The notes under the pieces were generated by a model. It had not been told where the DNA came from and did not search any database. It worked only from the letters and a program-made list of their open reading frames with translations. Source: Umbelopsis ramanniana AG (taxonomy: Eukaryota; Mucoromycota; Umbelopsidomycetes; Umbelopsidales; Umbelopsidaceae). Taken from it: a stretch of 64,000 bases of DNA. The DNA is taken from contig NW_026252115.1 in assembly GCF_025399195.1 (NCBI RefSeq), positions 218,606 to 282,605 of the forward strand, given 5' to 3'. This document shows, piece after piece, positions 22,601 to 35,618 of the stretch (its first letter is position 1; each line of letters opens with the position of its first letter). The position numbers were made by a program, and so were the translations under genes.

Positions 22601-24343
22601 TTGGCATTTTTAACCCAGTTGGATCAACCGATAGCTTTCGCTTGGGTGTTTCGCCACCATCCTGTACGTGAAGTATTAAGCACAAACGAATTCATATGGA
22701 GAAAGAATCAAACGTTCCATATTCCTTACTAGTGAGTCGTCGCCTTCATCCACTGGTCCACCACGAAGCAACTCTAGGGCTTGCTGAGACCTGAATTTCG
22801 GCGCATTCACATTCTTCTGGTTGTTGCGGCGAACAACTTGGTTACGTCTCCTAGTACCTGGGTTAGGAGCATAACCAACAAAGTCGATCGTCTTCATATT
22901 CCGCAGGACTTCTTCTTCGATCTGTGGCGGAGGGAGTCCTACGTCAAACGTCATATTCGATGGCCAAGAAGACAAAAGTGGCTCGGTGTAATGTGGCATG
23001 CCAACAAGCGAGAGAGGGCTACAGTGCGGGCCGAAAAGTTAGCAATATGTACTCATCTCCCAAGCATTAAAACAGTCTGTACCTGAAATCATCCATAGAA
23101 ACATTAGGTCGAGCTTGAGGCGGGTCAGGTGCTTCCAGTGGATCAGAGTATGCATTGATGGAATAATCGGGACGGTCTGCGTATTGAAAGACAAAACTTG
23201 ATGCATCTCCAATGGCGACAGTTTCACCCGTACTAGACACATCAATCGACGTAATGTAGCTGCTTGTTGGTATTTGATAAAACTGGCCAGCTGGAGCATG
23301 CAAGCCCATTGCCAAATTGGTAACATCGCACACTTGAAATTGCCCTGACTGCGATACAATGAATACGGTGGTACTGAGTCTCGGATGCATCTTCAAGAAG
23401 ACTGGTCCGCTAGGGAAAGGAATTGGGGCCAGTGATCGAATGGCCATTCGAATATCATAAACTTTGACCAATGGATCAATCATCAAGGAACCTTGACTGG
23501 AACATACAGAAGGAATTCCGTGAGTACACTCATAAAACCAACAGCCTCCCAAAAAAAAAAAAGAAGTAAACGGTCATTGCATTACCGATTGGAAAATCCG
23601 CACGTCAACATCATGTTGCCAGATACCTCCAGATCTGACAATGTTCCGGTATGAGCTTGTACGCGTTGTTCAACTTTCATGGTACGTGGATCTCGTAACG
23701 TGACTTCACCCGTCAAGCTACCACAACAGATAAGACGAGATGACGACGCTTTCTTCATCACCACCGTGTTTGCTGCTCCTGAAATCTTGCGACTAATCGT
23801 ACCATAGTTGACGTTGACCACTAACAACTCGTCCTGTTGACCTGCAACCAGTAATTCATTGTTCGCCAACGTTGAGGTGGTCATGCAGTGCAAATCCTGA
23901 GTATTCTCGTTGCTGTGAGAGAAGAAAGGCTCGAGCGATAAGACAGCTGCATATTGCTTGGATTCATCCTATGCATACTTTACCTAATGTTCCACTTGAC
24001 CAGACCTCGACGGTTACGCATCTGCAAGGAATTAGAGCTAAGGCTGATAATACCTCGGTCGCTCAGCGCAATCTGTCGGATTTGTTGATCGCTGTGACCT
24101 TTGAATGAAGTATATCGTTGCATTCCATCGTGCGCGTAATAGGATGTCACACGACCCTGTAGCATGTAATAGCATGTGAGCGAACGAGCAAGAAGTGGGC
24201 TATGCATGGTGAAAGGTTCTGACCTTGTCGTTTCCAGACCAAAGAAGATCCAGGTATGGATCCCATACTAGAGAAGATATTGGTGATATTTTGTTAGGAT
24301 CATTGTCGCATGTCCTATGCACTTCAGTCCATTGGGACTCCAT
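19641..24343 (-). CDS. PAN2: PAN2, catalytic subunit of the PAN2-PAN3 poly(A) nuclease (1167 aa, 18 exons)
   Basis: Exons in plus coordinates: 19641-19823, 19889-19976, 20047-20113, 20180-20314, 20384-20673, 20740-20852, 20926-21026, 21110-21170, 21241-21355, 21424-21770, 21841-22148, 22218-22468, 22540-22661, 22730-23018, 23083-23496, 23586-23912, 23984-24156, 24224-24343. They total 3504 bases, a multiple of three. The N-terminal WD40 region includes [17 protein letters not shown] and FVFQYAD. The middle inactive USP-like domain includes [11 protein letters not shown] and [12 protein letters not shown]. The C-terminal DEDDh exonuclease has IDAEFV, then [12 protein letters not shown], then HNSIEDA. 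An in-frame stop just before MESQWTEV supports the start. The enzyme trims mRNA poly(A) tails in the cytoplasm. Confidence 0.95.
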
Positions 24344-25530
24344 ATATGTATATCACGGGTATCAGTCCAATGCGCGGTCGAACGAGGTTGTCGGACTGCC
24401 TGAAAGAAAATTGTGACATTTTACTTTTCAAGGTTCATTTAAACATTTAATCGTCACCTCATTGGCTGGTTGACGGAAGCCAACCCAGTAACTCGACTAT
24501 CGTTAAAGATTCTTAAAATAATGAAAAGTATTCAAAGCTTTTCAAGGCAAACCACCGAATGAATAAAGTATAGCAGTATTAAGAAGCAGTAGTCACTTCA
24601 TATTATATTACAAGGGGTAGTGGTTATGTGCTCTGGTATCTTCAGCCTCTACATAGCTCTACCTATTGACTGAAATACGGTTAAATTCGTCACATCTAGT
24701 TTTTCCTTTGAAATACTGGTCAATATTTCTGAGAGTGTCTGGTAAAGGCTTAATGTGATAAGATGAACATCAGCTGTAGGGTACTGGATAATAAATGGAA
24801 ATAACTGAAAAACACCATCGGTCAGCGTTTAGCGTCTAAAAGGCCAGCCAGTTCCGCCAACATTCATTACCGGGCGTGGAAAGGAAAATGCTGGGATAGA
24901 CGGAAATGCGGGCATCGGTCGGCAAAGCGGTGAGCTGGAACTCTCGGGCTTTGCGATTTTTAACCCAAACTTGGTTTTTCCATTGGCTAGGATTATGAAC
25001 TGACTATCAAACTGTCATCAAGGAATTCCATGCATGCTATGGTTGAAATAGAGGACTTTCCATGTTTTTTTTCTTCTTTTTTTTTTTCAATTGCCAACCG
25101 AGCAAATAGTCAGTCGAGCGTGCTGCATGTTAATTATGGCAAACTGGCGTCTGCAGAACGTTACCAGGCGTCAGGATATGATTGGATGGGAGTGGTAAGT
25201 ACGACAGAATAGAGTCCGGTTCAAACGCCTTTTGATTTTGGGGAACAAAAAAGTATTGCGGGGAAGGTTGCCGACAAAGGATCTTATTTTTAAAGGAAAG
25301 AAGTACTAGCAATGTCTTCTTGACCTTACAAGTCGATAATTGCCTGATTAGAGGCCGTTGCCGAGATCGCTGAACCCTGAAAATTTGTCAGAATGGCTTA
25401 GTGACTGTTGTTTCTTTCACGTTTGAGCTGAGTCGGTGCGTGGATCTGACTTTTTTTTTTTTCTATTTGGTTTTGTCATATTGTAATCCAGAACTTACAT
25501 TTCTTTTCCTTTCGTTCCTTTTCGTCTGCC
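24344..25530. other. Shared upstream region of PAN2 and the arrestin gene
   Basis: 1.19 kb between two divergent starts. I see no open frame with support. Pyrimidine-rich tracts just before 25531 look like the arrestin leader. Confidence 0.5.
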
Positions 25531-26953
25531 ATGCCCCTCGCACTTCCTTTTGTGTCTGGAGCCCATCTTTCAATTGATGTACCATGGCCAGTTGTACTTT
25601 TGAAAAGCCAAACCTCTGATATATGTCATGTCCTTGGAGGTGAAGTGCTGTTAATGCTGCATCGCCCTATGGTGGCCACATCCATCTCCATCAAGTTAGT
25701 AGGAAAGAGCTATACTGTTTGGCCTGAAGGTATGATATGATTTTGTTTTTTCAAAAAGTTATGTCTTTCAATTGCTGTGCAATTTCTTATGTAACTTTTT
25801 CCAACCAGGCATTGGTGCGCGTGGAACCAAGCTCTATCATGAAAAGACGATTCATGAACAAAACATAATTTTGGCTACCGAAACCCTCAACTTGTCTTCT
25901 GGAATGCACAAGTATCCTTTCGAATTTTTAATGTCCAACAAATTGGTCGAGACCATCGAGGACGAGTTTGCCAAAGTCACATATTACCTCACCGCTTCCG
26001 TCGAACGTTCCGGATTTGGGTCGAAGATAAAATCTCGTAAAGATATTTTGTTGCTTCGAACTGAATGGAACGATCAAGCATTAACCAACAATGCTCTTCG
26101 CGATACATCTGTCAACGTCGAACGTCATCTTAAATCATGCGACGCTTATATACAACTAGAGAAAACCACCGCCTCCTCAGGCACTGACATTGCTGTGGAT
26201 TTGACCTTATCTCCACTGATGAAAAATATTCATTTGGAATCTTTATCCGCTGTTCTCAGCGAACGTCGAGTCTACCGACTTCCCGAATTCCATGCTCGCC
26301 GAAATGAACTCACGGACCAGGACCTTAATCTTAAACGCATCATCGATATATCCGAGTTCGCTGAAACTGGCGAAGAGCAGACAGTGACTGAAAGTGATTT
26401 GCGCCGAGCTTTGTCTTCTTACTATGCTCAGGTGCCACTATCGGGATCGGCTTTCCAACGGCGCTTGATCTTCACACTGCCCAACTGTATTCGCACCAAT
26501 CATTCTACCACCTTCTCTGAGATAGACTTTAAGCACTGGCTCAAGCTCGATATCATGATTTCACGTCCCCCCACCGCTGGAGAAATGGCAGCTGCTACTG
26601 AAGAAAAGCACATCGTGTTTGATCGAATCCGCCTCGATATCCCAATGACCATTCTTGACTGCAGACTCAAGGAGGATTTTGCCACACTTCCCACCTACCA
26701 GACAGCTATCATGGATTACAAGTTAGACGAGGATGAAATGGAGATCAAGGGCTTCCAATGTCCTTGCGTCGTCGCTTTCCGCAAAACACAAAAGAAGTGC
26801 GCTCACCCACAACACATACCAGGAAGCCATCATCTGCAGGACGAATACCCTGCTTACTCCCCTCCACATTATGACCGTTTGGAAGGCATCCGACGTTTTG
26901 AAATGTTGCACAGCTCTCTCTCTCAAGGCAGCTTATCGTCTGTCAGCTCGTAA
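25531..26953 (+). CDS. Alpha-arrestin (arrestin domain protein, ART/ARRDC type; 447 aa, 2 exons)
   Basis: Exons are 25531-25729 and 25809-26953, with the intron GTATGA...CCAG. The N-terminal arrestin fold shows a leading beta-strand region and the typical F-P-G-like turn segment around GMHKYPFEF. The C-terminal arrestin fold covers the region containing PLSGSAFQRRLIFTLP. Near the C-terminus is SPPHYDRLEG, a PPxY motif of the kind bound by WW domains of Rsp5/NEDD4 ubiquitin ligases. By family, such proteins recruit the ligase to plasma-membrane transporters for endocytosis. Cys/His pairs (CPC, KKCAHPQH) precede the PPxY tail. The specific cargo cannot be inferred. Confidence 0.9.
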
Positions 26954-27160
26954 ATAGTCCACGCATTCACCCTTACCTTAGATTAATCTTAACTATTGCA
27001 TTATGAATTACCCCCCACCCATCATTGTTACTGCATGTATCTATAGACATCTCCATGACATCATAACCTACTCTAGAAAGGTTCATCCCATATTTGGTAC
27101 TTCCTTGTTGAATGTATTAAACAGATAACCCACAAGCATTGCTTCTAAACTGGTGTATTT

Positions 27161-30100
27161 CTACTGTTCCACCTTTCCAGCGGTTTGAGACTTGCCATGT
27201 CCGAATCCGAACGCAGCAGCTGTGTCTTCTGGATCCAGTCTAAAAAAAGAGTGTGTTAGATAAAGTCTTTGCCATGAGACATTCAAAGGCGGGGTACTTT
27301 ACTCTCTGAATTCATAATGGCCTTCTCCATCGAATCGAAGCAGGTATTCGTGATGTCGCAAAAGCGAGGTTCTGAAACATTGAGGAAGGGTAAGCAAAGG
27401 TGTCTCGAGGTGTTCTTCATCCGGCGCTACTCACCTATGCGACACGGTAAAGAGAGTGATGCCAGCCTCTCTTGCATACTGGTACATGATAGCTTCGACA
27501 TCGATACTGACAGCGCTCGTGCATTCATCCAGAATCGCCTGTCCCACAACATTAGTGGCAATGATTATCACCGAGAGCTCTATTGTGTGTACTTACGAAT
27601 TGGGGCTTGTGATAAAACAATCTAGCCATGGCCACTCTTTGTTTCTCTCCGCCAGACAAGCTGTAAACGATGCATAAGCCCAATGGTGCTCCTGAAACAT
27701 ATTTTACAGCCAACACTTACACTTCCGCCCAATCCTGAACTGCACTCCATCCTCCCTCTCGCTCAACAAGGTAGCCAAGATGAACAACGTTCAAAAGTTC
27801 CATCAAGCGTTCGTCGTCAAAACCCTTATCAAGAGCGTCCTCACGAGTATCAGGGTAAATGACTTGGTCGCGGAAACTACCTAGAGCCAAATAGGGCTTT
27901 TGGGGAACATAAAATAGTTTGGATGCTGCTGGCTTGGTGACGGTTCCACCCCACAAAGGCCACAAGTCACCCAGAATTCGGAACAGTGAACTTTTTCCAC
28001 ATCCATTGGGTCCAGATATCAAACAGTTCATTCCCGTTTCGACTCTGAACGAAAGCTCCTTCAGCTGTTGGGAAAGCGGAGAGCTTCAGCATCGACCAAC
28101 GACACGACCTTATTTTGAAAAGACAACCTACCAAGACATCTTTGTTGGGTGTCACAATGGGCACGCGGGAAAAGTTGATGACACCATCCTGGATGATCAC
28201 CTTTCCTTTCAAATGTGTAGTATCGATGACTGAATAGAGGTGATGAATATTAAGTTGTAAGTCTGGGCTACAGTAGCCGATAGGAATACCGCTTGCGACC
28301 GCGAATACTTACTCTCCTTTTGGTTTGCTTCTCCTGTGTCTGCAGTGACCATGGTTCTAGAATACTTTCCTTCGCCGACATCTTGCATAACATCAAATAA
28401 TTCTGACACACGAGACTGAAAGGGACAATGAGGATTAGTTAATGTGAAACGTCTGTGAAACGGACTGCGGGGGTGGACATACTGTGTAGCCAGCAAATCG
28501 AGTAAGGTCTCGACCAGTAAGGATGAGTCTACCAACAGCCTGCGACAAGTTGACCAGATAACTCGCTATGGTATTACGGATTAGTAAGGGCATATGTTAT
28601 AGATGCAGTCAACTAGTTTCACATACAGTTCCTGGAGTAATCCTCCATCAACTTCGCTGGGTCACTGGCTTCCATGCCCATTTGTTCAGTTGCTACAAAG
28701 GCGATAATAGTTAGCGGTAACACCAGCTACGAATGACATAGTGTATGTGAACATACCATAGCGTGGATCAAAAACAGGTCTGGCCAAAAGGCTACATGAC
28801 AAGATTAAAATATTGTGCATAGTGTGACGATATAAGGTATGAAACACACTCACTAGTAGGCGGTCATGGTGGCACAATACTTTACAAGCACAGAGTCGAA
28901 TATGCCATTCACAAATCGAAGAGTATAGACTTTTCGGATATGACGAGAGATCTGGAAAAAGTGCTATGAGTAAATGCGATGGTTTTACAAGACACCTCTC
29001 ATAGTATAGGCACTGTACCTTTCTAAAGCTGCTCTCAACTACCTCCTTTTCCCTTTGACCACCTCCATAAAATGCGATTTCCTCTGAATGCGCTATGATG
29101 CGAGACTACATAGACAGATAAATATAATAGAGCCATCGATGAATTGCAAGCAACAAAACTTACATGGGTAAAGCGGAAATCACCCTCCAACTTTTGCTCA
29201 ATAGCCGTATCTACACAGGAAAAAAAAACGATGAGATGCTAGAAGGATTGAACGAGACCGTCGGACATTCAATACCCACATTTGCCAAAGGGAGGAGAAA
29301 AGGCACGAAGGATGATTCCAGACATCACGAAATAGGCAATCATGAACACTGGGGCTTCTCCACCGCTGAAAAACCACCACCGCAAAGGTTATTACAAAGC
29401 ACTCACCACGGTTCTCATCCCTACCAACCTCACTTACATTGCTTCACCCAGCTTGTATGCAAACAGACCAATGTCCACAAGTGGTTTGGCAATATCTGAA
29501 TACAAGTGCGACAGATTTTCAGAGAATTTGTCAATATCCTGCGTTAACAATTGATCGGCATTTTGCAAACGATTATCCAAGTTTGCAATCTTGTAGAAAG
29601 TGATAGCATCTAGATATTGGTTATGTGCATGCTAAAATATCGAAATAACATTAGATAATGGTATATACGAAAACATGAACCACATGTCTGGGAAGGGGTA
29701 GTACCTTTGTGAGACGCTCACGGAAACATAACGCCAGAGCGCTGATGGTCAATTTTAGGCAGTTGTTGACGATACTCATGGGCCACTGGAGAAGTTTACT
29801 GCAATTAGACGAATATACACCACAACGCAAGGTAGTATTCAGTTTCTCACCATCATTAAGCCAAACTCAAATATAGCTTTGGATATAAAGGCCTCGCGAT
29901 TGCGCGATACAATAGCTTTGACGACTTGGCTGTACAAGGGTAGGTAGGAGTTTGAGCTGAGCTGAGCTGAAATTGAGCTTCGTGATCTCCGTGAGACCGC
30001 ATTTCCACTTACCCGTTGAATGCCGAAAACCAAATGTCCAACCAGGTACGGGCAATCAAGACAATAGCCAAAGCTGCCAACAAGGTAGTTTCTCTGGACA

Positions 30101-30347
30101 CAGCACTTGGGATGCATATAGGCAGCAATTTGGCCATTTGGCGGAAGAATGTGGCATTGACGCCGACCTTCTTTCTAACCGACTTCTTCTGCGAACGCGT
30201 AGACGACTTAGGGTTGGGTTCTTTGAAGGTCGACTGTGCAAACTTGGCAATAGCTTGCTTGTTTCTGTAGAGTGTAAAGAACAAAACGAGGGCTATGGAG
30301 CCTACTGTTTTTTTCTTGGAAGACAGGGTCGACAATGCAGGAGCCAT
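27161..30347 (-). CDS. Peroxisomal ABCD-type half-transporter (PXA/ALD family), many exons
   Basis: The start at 30347 (MAPALSTL) and stop near 27161 bound a gene with more than ten short introns; the first exons are 30013-30347 and 29851-29929. The transmembrane part contains the ABCD-typical [20 protein letters not shown] region at about 29440-29590. The nucleotide-binding part has Walker A (GPNGCGKSS) near 28000, LWPLWGG, the signature LSGGEKQR near 27650, Walker B with LDECTSAVS near 27520, and the family-specific ending [14 protein letters not shown] precedes NBD in one half-transporter of roughly 700 residues. By family it imports long-chain acyl-CoA into peroxisomes as a dimer. Whether it is the PXA1 or PXA2 type is not decided. 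I did not place every exon border. Confidence 0.9.
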
Positions 30348-30492
30348 TCTTCCAACAATGGGATATATGTTCTAAGTAGTTTATAGAAGACTAACGAGAG
30401 TACAGGGTAAATGACATCGAATTGAAATAATGTCTTTTGATTATCATAAAAAATAGCTAGTCATTTCACGTGAGGTTCACAAGTGCTCCTCC

Positions 30493-31227
30493 TCAAGCCA
30501 TGGTCGACGCCACACCTAATGGAGTTTTTTGAAGCATGTCAACAAGCTTGTCTGACTCTAACTTGTACAAGTAACCATCCTTTGTGACAACGTAAAGGCA
30601 TCCATCAGCACCAACTGTGCCACATTTGATTTGGCTCTTGACTTCTGCTATTAAAGTAGCGTCGCCAGTCGTGGTGTCTATAGCAAATAACCCAGAACCA
30701 AGTGTGGCGTACAGTGTATCATTTGCGCTCAGCAACGCTGAACACGTCGACCAATCAGTTTTCGATTCTATCAGAGTTGGATTTTTATCTCTGCCAATGC
30801 AGTAGAGAGAATTAGTTTGTGTCGCTACGTAGATCTTGGACAAATGAACCACAGCTGCCCGGGTTCTACTCCAGTAACTGTCGAAGAGGCCTTCTTCTTC
30901 AATCCAAGGCTTACTTGACCCGGTGGCAGGGTCCACTACCGTCAACCGGCTACCAAAGCAAAGCAACTCGTTTTCATAGCTGACCAGTCTACAGAAGGCC
31001 CAAGTGGAAAATCTCGACAGTGGTCGAACATTTCGTTCGCTAGTATCGATCTCATACAGGCTGTTGAGATTGGTGGTAACGTAGATCAGTCCATTGGTAT
31101 GCCGCACTGCTGAAAAGGCGCTGACCCAGTCATTATTCCAAAAGTGAGTACCTTCCGGTAAGAAGTTGTTGATTTCTGCTGGTTTTTCCAGGTCATAGAA
31201 GAACAGCGGATGAGTGAAGACGAGCAT
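30493..31227 (-). CDS. Unrecognised propeller-like repeat protein (244 aa)
   Basis: A single open exon. The frame extends further upstream only through non-ATG codons, so the start is set at MLVFTHPL. The sequence has repeated strand patterns of the type G-x-(I/L)-Y-V-(T/A)-T-x-(T/N)-x-x-L-Y-x-I (for example at NGLIYVTTNLNSLYEID, SKIYVATQTNSLYCIG, DTLYATLGSGLFAID, GCLYVVTKDGYLYKLE), about 40-45 residues apart. This looks like a small beta-propeller of the PQQ/WD type. No catalytic motif is seen. It lies 183 bases from the divergent NET-domain gene and may share its promoter. No function is assigned. Confidence 0.7.
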   Translation of the reverse strand: MLVFTHPLFFYDLEKPAEINNFLPEGTHFWNNDWVSAFSAVRHTNGLIYVTTNLNSLYEIDTSERNVRPLSRFSTWAFCRLVSYENELLCFGSRLTVVDPATGSSKPWIEEEGLFDSYWSRTRAAVVHLSKIYVATQTNSLYCIGRDKNPTLIESKTDWSTCSALLSANDTLYATLGSGLFAIDTTTGDATLIAEVKSQIKCGTVGADGCLYVVTKDGYLYKLESDKLVDMLQKTPLGVASTMA

Positions 31228-31410
31228 AAGGAGAGAGTGCCTGGAGGCGACGTGTGACGGTGGAAAGGCGTCCCAGGGCGGAGAGTCAACTTTAACGGCG
31301 CTCGTTTTTTGACTGTCGCAAAAAAAATTCTTTTTTTTTTTTAGTCTCAAAGAAGAGATTTTTTTTCTTTCTTTATACTTTTCCCTCGCGTTCTTCCTTG
31401 TACTTCAAAT

Positions 31411-33009
31411 ATGGGCGGGTGCGTGATCTATTGTTTGATATCAAATAACATGAATTGAAAAACTAATCAAAAGAACACTTTAGTGTGCAACTTGCACCAA
31501 GAGATTTTATTGAGCCTGTTGACTTGAAACAAGATGTTGCCTGGGATCAGTGGCACGATATGATCTCGGCAGAAGACCTTACTGAAGAAATCGAACATAT
31601 CATGATGAAGTATGCTTCATTCTCATAGACTTGAAGTTGGCTTGATGGCAACATTACTAACTCTGTCACCTAGCGAATCCGTTCCTTCATGGATCAACGA
31701 ATGGCAAGATCAGGTAGAATCCCCCACCTTGGAATCTTCTATCTTTCCCCATACCCTCGGGGATCTGTTCGGTGGCGACGAGATCGCAGCTGGTCTTTAC
31801 GATGAAATGACGTTTTATCCCAGTCACGACTCACCAGCCGTTACCGAGCCAGAATTATCGCCACCATTATCGACCTCTCATTCCACCTGTGGTGAGAGTA
31901 TCGACCATAACCTTACACAAGACATTGACGACGTTCAGGTTGCCATGTCTTCTGAATCAGAATCGTCTGACAGTGATGACGAAGAAGAGGAAGAGCCTGT
32001 GTTGCTCGCTGACTGCACCCAGCCAGCTTTCGATCAACAAGACGGTTCAGATTCTGAGGATGAGGAGCAATTCCTTTACCAAAAGGCATATGCTAGTCGA
32101 GGAAACAGCTCGACGCCTGTCGCTTCTTTCATGCAGCGAAGACAGATGGAAGAATCTATTTTGGAAAAGATCACAACCCAGTTGGATGCTGAAAAGCTTC
32201 CTGCCATCCTTACCATCATTGGTTCAGATCAAGACGAGCAATCGCATGGTGGTGAAGTTGAAATTGATCTTACTCGATTGGATCAAGATCGCTTGGGTCG
32301 AATTTTGGCGTATGTCGATGCATGTGTTTTAGAGCAACACGGTGGTCCCTCTGTTCAACTGAATGATTATTTGTGTGCTCGCCCTGTTATTCAAGAAACC
32401 AAACAAACCCCTAAAAAATCAAGAACCAGACCTGTTGATTCTGACGACGACAGCGACGATGATAGTCAAGTGTATGAGTTGCCAAAGCGACGAAGACGCC
32501 AACGACAGACGCCTGCTCGGAAACGTACTCGCAAGCAGAGATCACCTATTACAAAGCACGGCAAAATGACAGAAGATATAATAGGTGGCCATACGGTCAT
32601 TGTTGATGAACTGTCACTCGGTTTAGGTGGATCAATTGGTGACGGCCCATTGTCTTTGAGTACGTTAAATTCCGTCACTGTCCATCAAGCTGGCGGAAAG
32701 TCCAAAACTGGCCACAAGTCCATTGATCCCGAAAGTATTGCAGCATCACGACCAAAGCGCCGGGCAGCTGTACACAAGAGAAGAATGTTGGAAGAATTAC
32801 TTGCACCCTCTGACGACGATGATGAAGATATATCCAACGAAGTTCCCCTCGTTGTTCATAGTGATGAAAAAATGGATATGGGCGTCACCGAAGATAAAGT
32901 CATAGTCCATGAATCAGTATCTGCCTCCTTGGCTGGACCATTGGCACCTACCTATACTCAGCATGTATCTGATGATGCCGATGAAGAAGATATTGACATC
33001 ATGGACTAG
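31411..33009 (+). CDS. NET (extra-terminal) domain nuclear protein without bromodomain (489 aa, 3 exons)
   Basis: Exons are 31411-31418, 31484-31609 and 31674-33009; the first encodes only MGG plus part of a codon. Total coding length is 1470 bases. Residues about 175-245 resemble the NET/ET domain of BET proteins: a helix with KLPAILTIIG, then the acidic strand EVEIDLTRLDQDRLGRILAYV. Flanking regions are highly charged: SESESSDSDDEEEEE before it and a basic PKRRRRQRQTP stretch after it, likely a nuclear localisation signal. The C-terminus is acidic. By family, ET domains bind short lysine-rich motifs of chromatin regulators. No bromodomain is encoded here. Confidence 0.7.
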
Positions 33010-33500
33010 ATAGATCACATTGTACACAATTGCATCTCACCTCTTTCTTTTTAATTTTTTCCACCCTCTCCACCCTTCGTTTTGCACATACACTCACACA
33101 TGTGCAATCCCTTTGCACTTTACCCCCATGCCATCACCCAAAAAGTTTTTCAACTGTGTTATTTCCTTTGCAATCGATAACCTTTGTTTTTTTTTTACAC
33201 TGGTAAAAAGTTTAATAAAATAAAATAAAATAAAAGCATTTCTGAAAGAAACAAAGAAGCGTGCTGAATGAGGGCAATGGAAATAACATGGGACGAGTAG
33301 TGAGGAGGATACTAGACTAAAGGTGCGACCGAAGGGCAGCGTAAGTGAGAAAACCGTGACGAAATTAAAGAACATGGATGCGGTTTGTGTGATAATACTT
33401 GGAGTGAGGAAGGCACAGAAGCAACAAAAGAGATGATAACCGTGGTAATGGAGAAAACAAAAGAAAAATGGAAATGTACACGTCCCAGCAGGGTAGCTTT
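33010..33500. other. Convergent 3' regions
   Basis: 491 bases between two convergent genes. It includes TAAAATAAAATAAAATAAAA near 33215-33235, a simple repeat that may serve in 3' end formation. No gene is seen. Confidence 0.5.
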
Positions 33501-35618
33501 CTATACTTTAATGAAAGGCTTATAGCCTCCTATATTGATTCTCAGAGCAAGAGCCATAATCGAAGCGAGAACCGTAATTGCACCTGAAAATTCAATGGCA
33601 GTAACGTAGTTGGAGGCGTCAAAGATTTGACCAGCCAGAGGTGTACCTGCAACAAAGTTTCCAAATTAACCCCTCTCCGTATGAATACATGTATGCACGA
33701 GGGTAGGTAATGCTTACCTAACAAAAATCCTGGTCCAGTTGCGAGAAAATACATTGTCATGCCCTGAGCGAGGTGTTCGATGCCAACAATTTCGATCGCG
33801 ATAGCAGGCAGAACGGATAGGAAACTGGTATACAGAGATGTGTAAGGAAGATAGTTTGCCTTACCATGTGTTGGTTTAAATTGGTACTTACACTCCACCC
33901 GATGCACTATATACGATAAAGTAGAAAAACAATACACCATATGATTTGGCAAATGGCCATATGAGCATCGTACTAGCAGCAGATATGAAGGTAAGAAGAA
34001 ACATGACGTTCAGTCGACCACTGTACCAAGCAACGTTAGAAACTTTTTTTTTTTCTGGGTCAATTCCTCACACAGAAACCGGTACTTACAGCGACCGATC
34101 GGCAAGCGTTCCGAAGATGACTCTGGATGCTGCATTTATACCAGATCCAACGGCAACAATCAATGCACCTTGACTGGCGGTAAGGCCGATGCTTACACTG
34201 TACACTGTAGATGGAAACAAGAGCGATGAGCAAGACAGCGTTTCACGATCAGCACACACTGTTCTAATCATACGTACTTGGGACCAGATAAAATGGAACA
34301 AGGTATCCGAAAGGGACTAAAGCTGAGAATCCAAGCAATAGCCACATGGGGGTGGTCAGCAAGGAAGTATCAATCAACTTAGCTCGTCCTGTTGTCCTTG
34401 GCATTTCATACTTTGGCTTGCCTGCAAAGAGGAATAGGAAGTCGTTTAGAAGGCATGTACAAAAATTGAGAGTATATGGGTATGTTAGGACTCACAAAGT
34501 AGATCGCCGACAATCATGATTCCTAGGCCAATGATGCCATGATATCTCAAGGTTGCTTTGTATCCGTATTTGGAGATGAAACTGGAGATCAACTAAATTG
34601 GTACAATCGCCATAAAAGTCAGTCAAGATGTCTACCGCGTTAGACAGAAAGTTAAAAGACCTACCGGATTCAAGCAGAGCCCGCCAATGCCCGAGCCACA
34701 AATGGAAATACCACCAGCTAGTGAGCGGTTGCGCCGCAAGTACTGGGCTGGAATCATCATAGCTGGTTGAAAGCCCATGGCGCCACCAACGCCATACATC
34801 AATCCTTGAGTAAGATACAGCTGCCAGAACTCTGTAGTGAAGCTAGCACAAATCAAACCCATTGGAGCAAGAATCTGTTACACCAACCAAAGAGAAAGTA
34901 AATAAAAGGGAAACCCTAAAATCTTTCGTGAAAAGGTTCGCTTACGGTGCCAATGTGGATAGTTCCTCGGTATCCGATCTTTTGAATAATGAGAGGGAGA
35001 ACAAGTCCTAGCAAGTTGATCAGACCAGACTGCATTGAGCCTATGAAGGAGACTTCCAAAGCTGTTCGTTCGGGAAATGCTACAGTCAGATAGCTAAGTA
35101 AATCGAATGGTGTGCAGATGGATTGTGTAAGGTAAGCATCGAATATAGCGCACAATTGAGCAGATCATCGAAACATAGGAGTATAAAAAAGAGGATGTTA
35201 AAGATACATGCGTTAGCGAAAGTGGAAACATTAGGAGGTCAGAAGAGAGTGAAGGCATCATGACACCACCCAAACAACATATTGCCAACGAGCGAGATCA
35301 GCTTCTGCTTAGATGCGTCAGTCTACCAACACGCAAAAAATGAACAAAATTAAGAGAAAGGAATTTGGGGTTGAACACTTGCTTATTCATGTAGTTTCCA
35401 AAAGCAAGAGTACTACCGCTCAGGAAAAAGTTGACGAGGAAAGCGCCCAATGCGCATACCCAGCCGCGGTTACGAATTCCTTCATATTCATCATCAGGTT
35501 CGCCGCCTTTCTCTAACGATTCCTCAGGCGGGGGACCGATGATGGTTTCATCAACAATGGTAGTGTCGTAGGTAATTGACTGTTGCGATTGAACAGTGGT
35601 AGATCGAGTCAAAGACAT
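33501..35618 (-). CDS. MFS transporter, monocarboxylate (MCT/SLC16-like) type, several exons
   Basis: The start at 35618 (MSLTRSTT) is followed by a cytosolic N-terminus of about 55 residues and the first helix, WVCALGAFLVNFFLSGSTLAFG. Later exons give ERTALEVSFIGSMQSGLINL, the helix pair around YLTQGLMYGVGGAMGFQPA with YLRRNRSLAGGISICGSGIGG (typical of fungal MCT-like carriers), and SVYSVSIGLTASQGALIVAVGSG with TLADRS. The last exon ends TPLAGQIFDASNYVTAIEF, then a final helix and GGYKPFIKV before the stop at 33501. Twelve helices are expected. The substrate cannot be read from sequence; small organic acids are the usual guess. It is divergent from CDK11. Confidence 0.85.
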
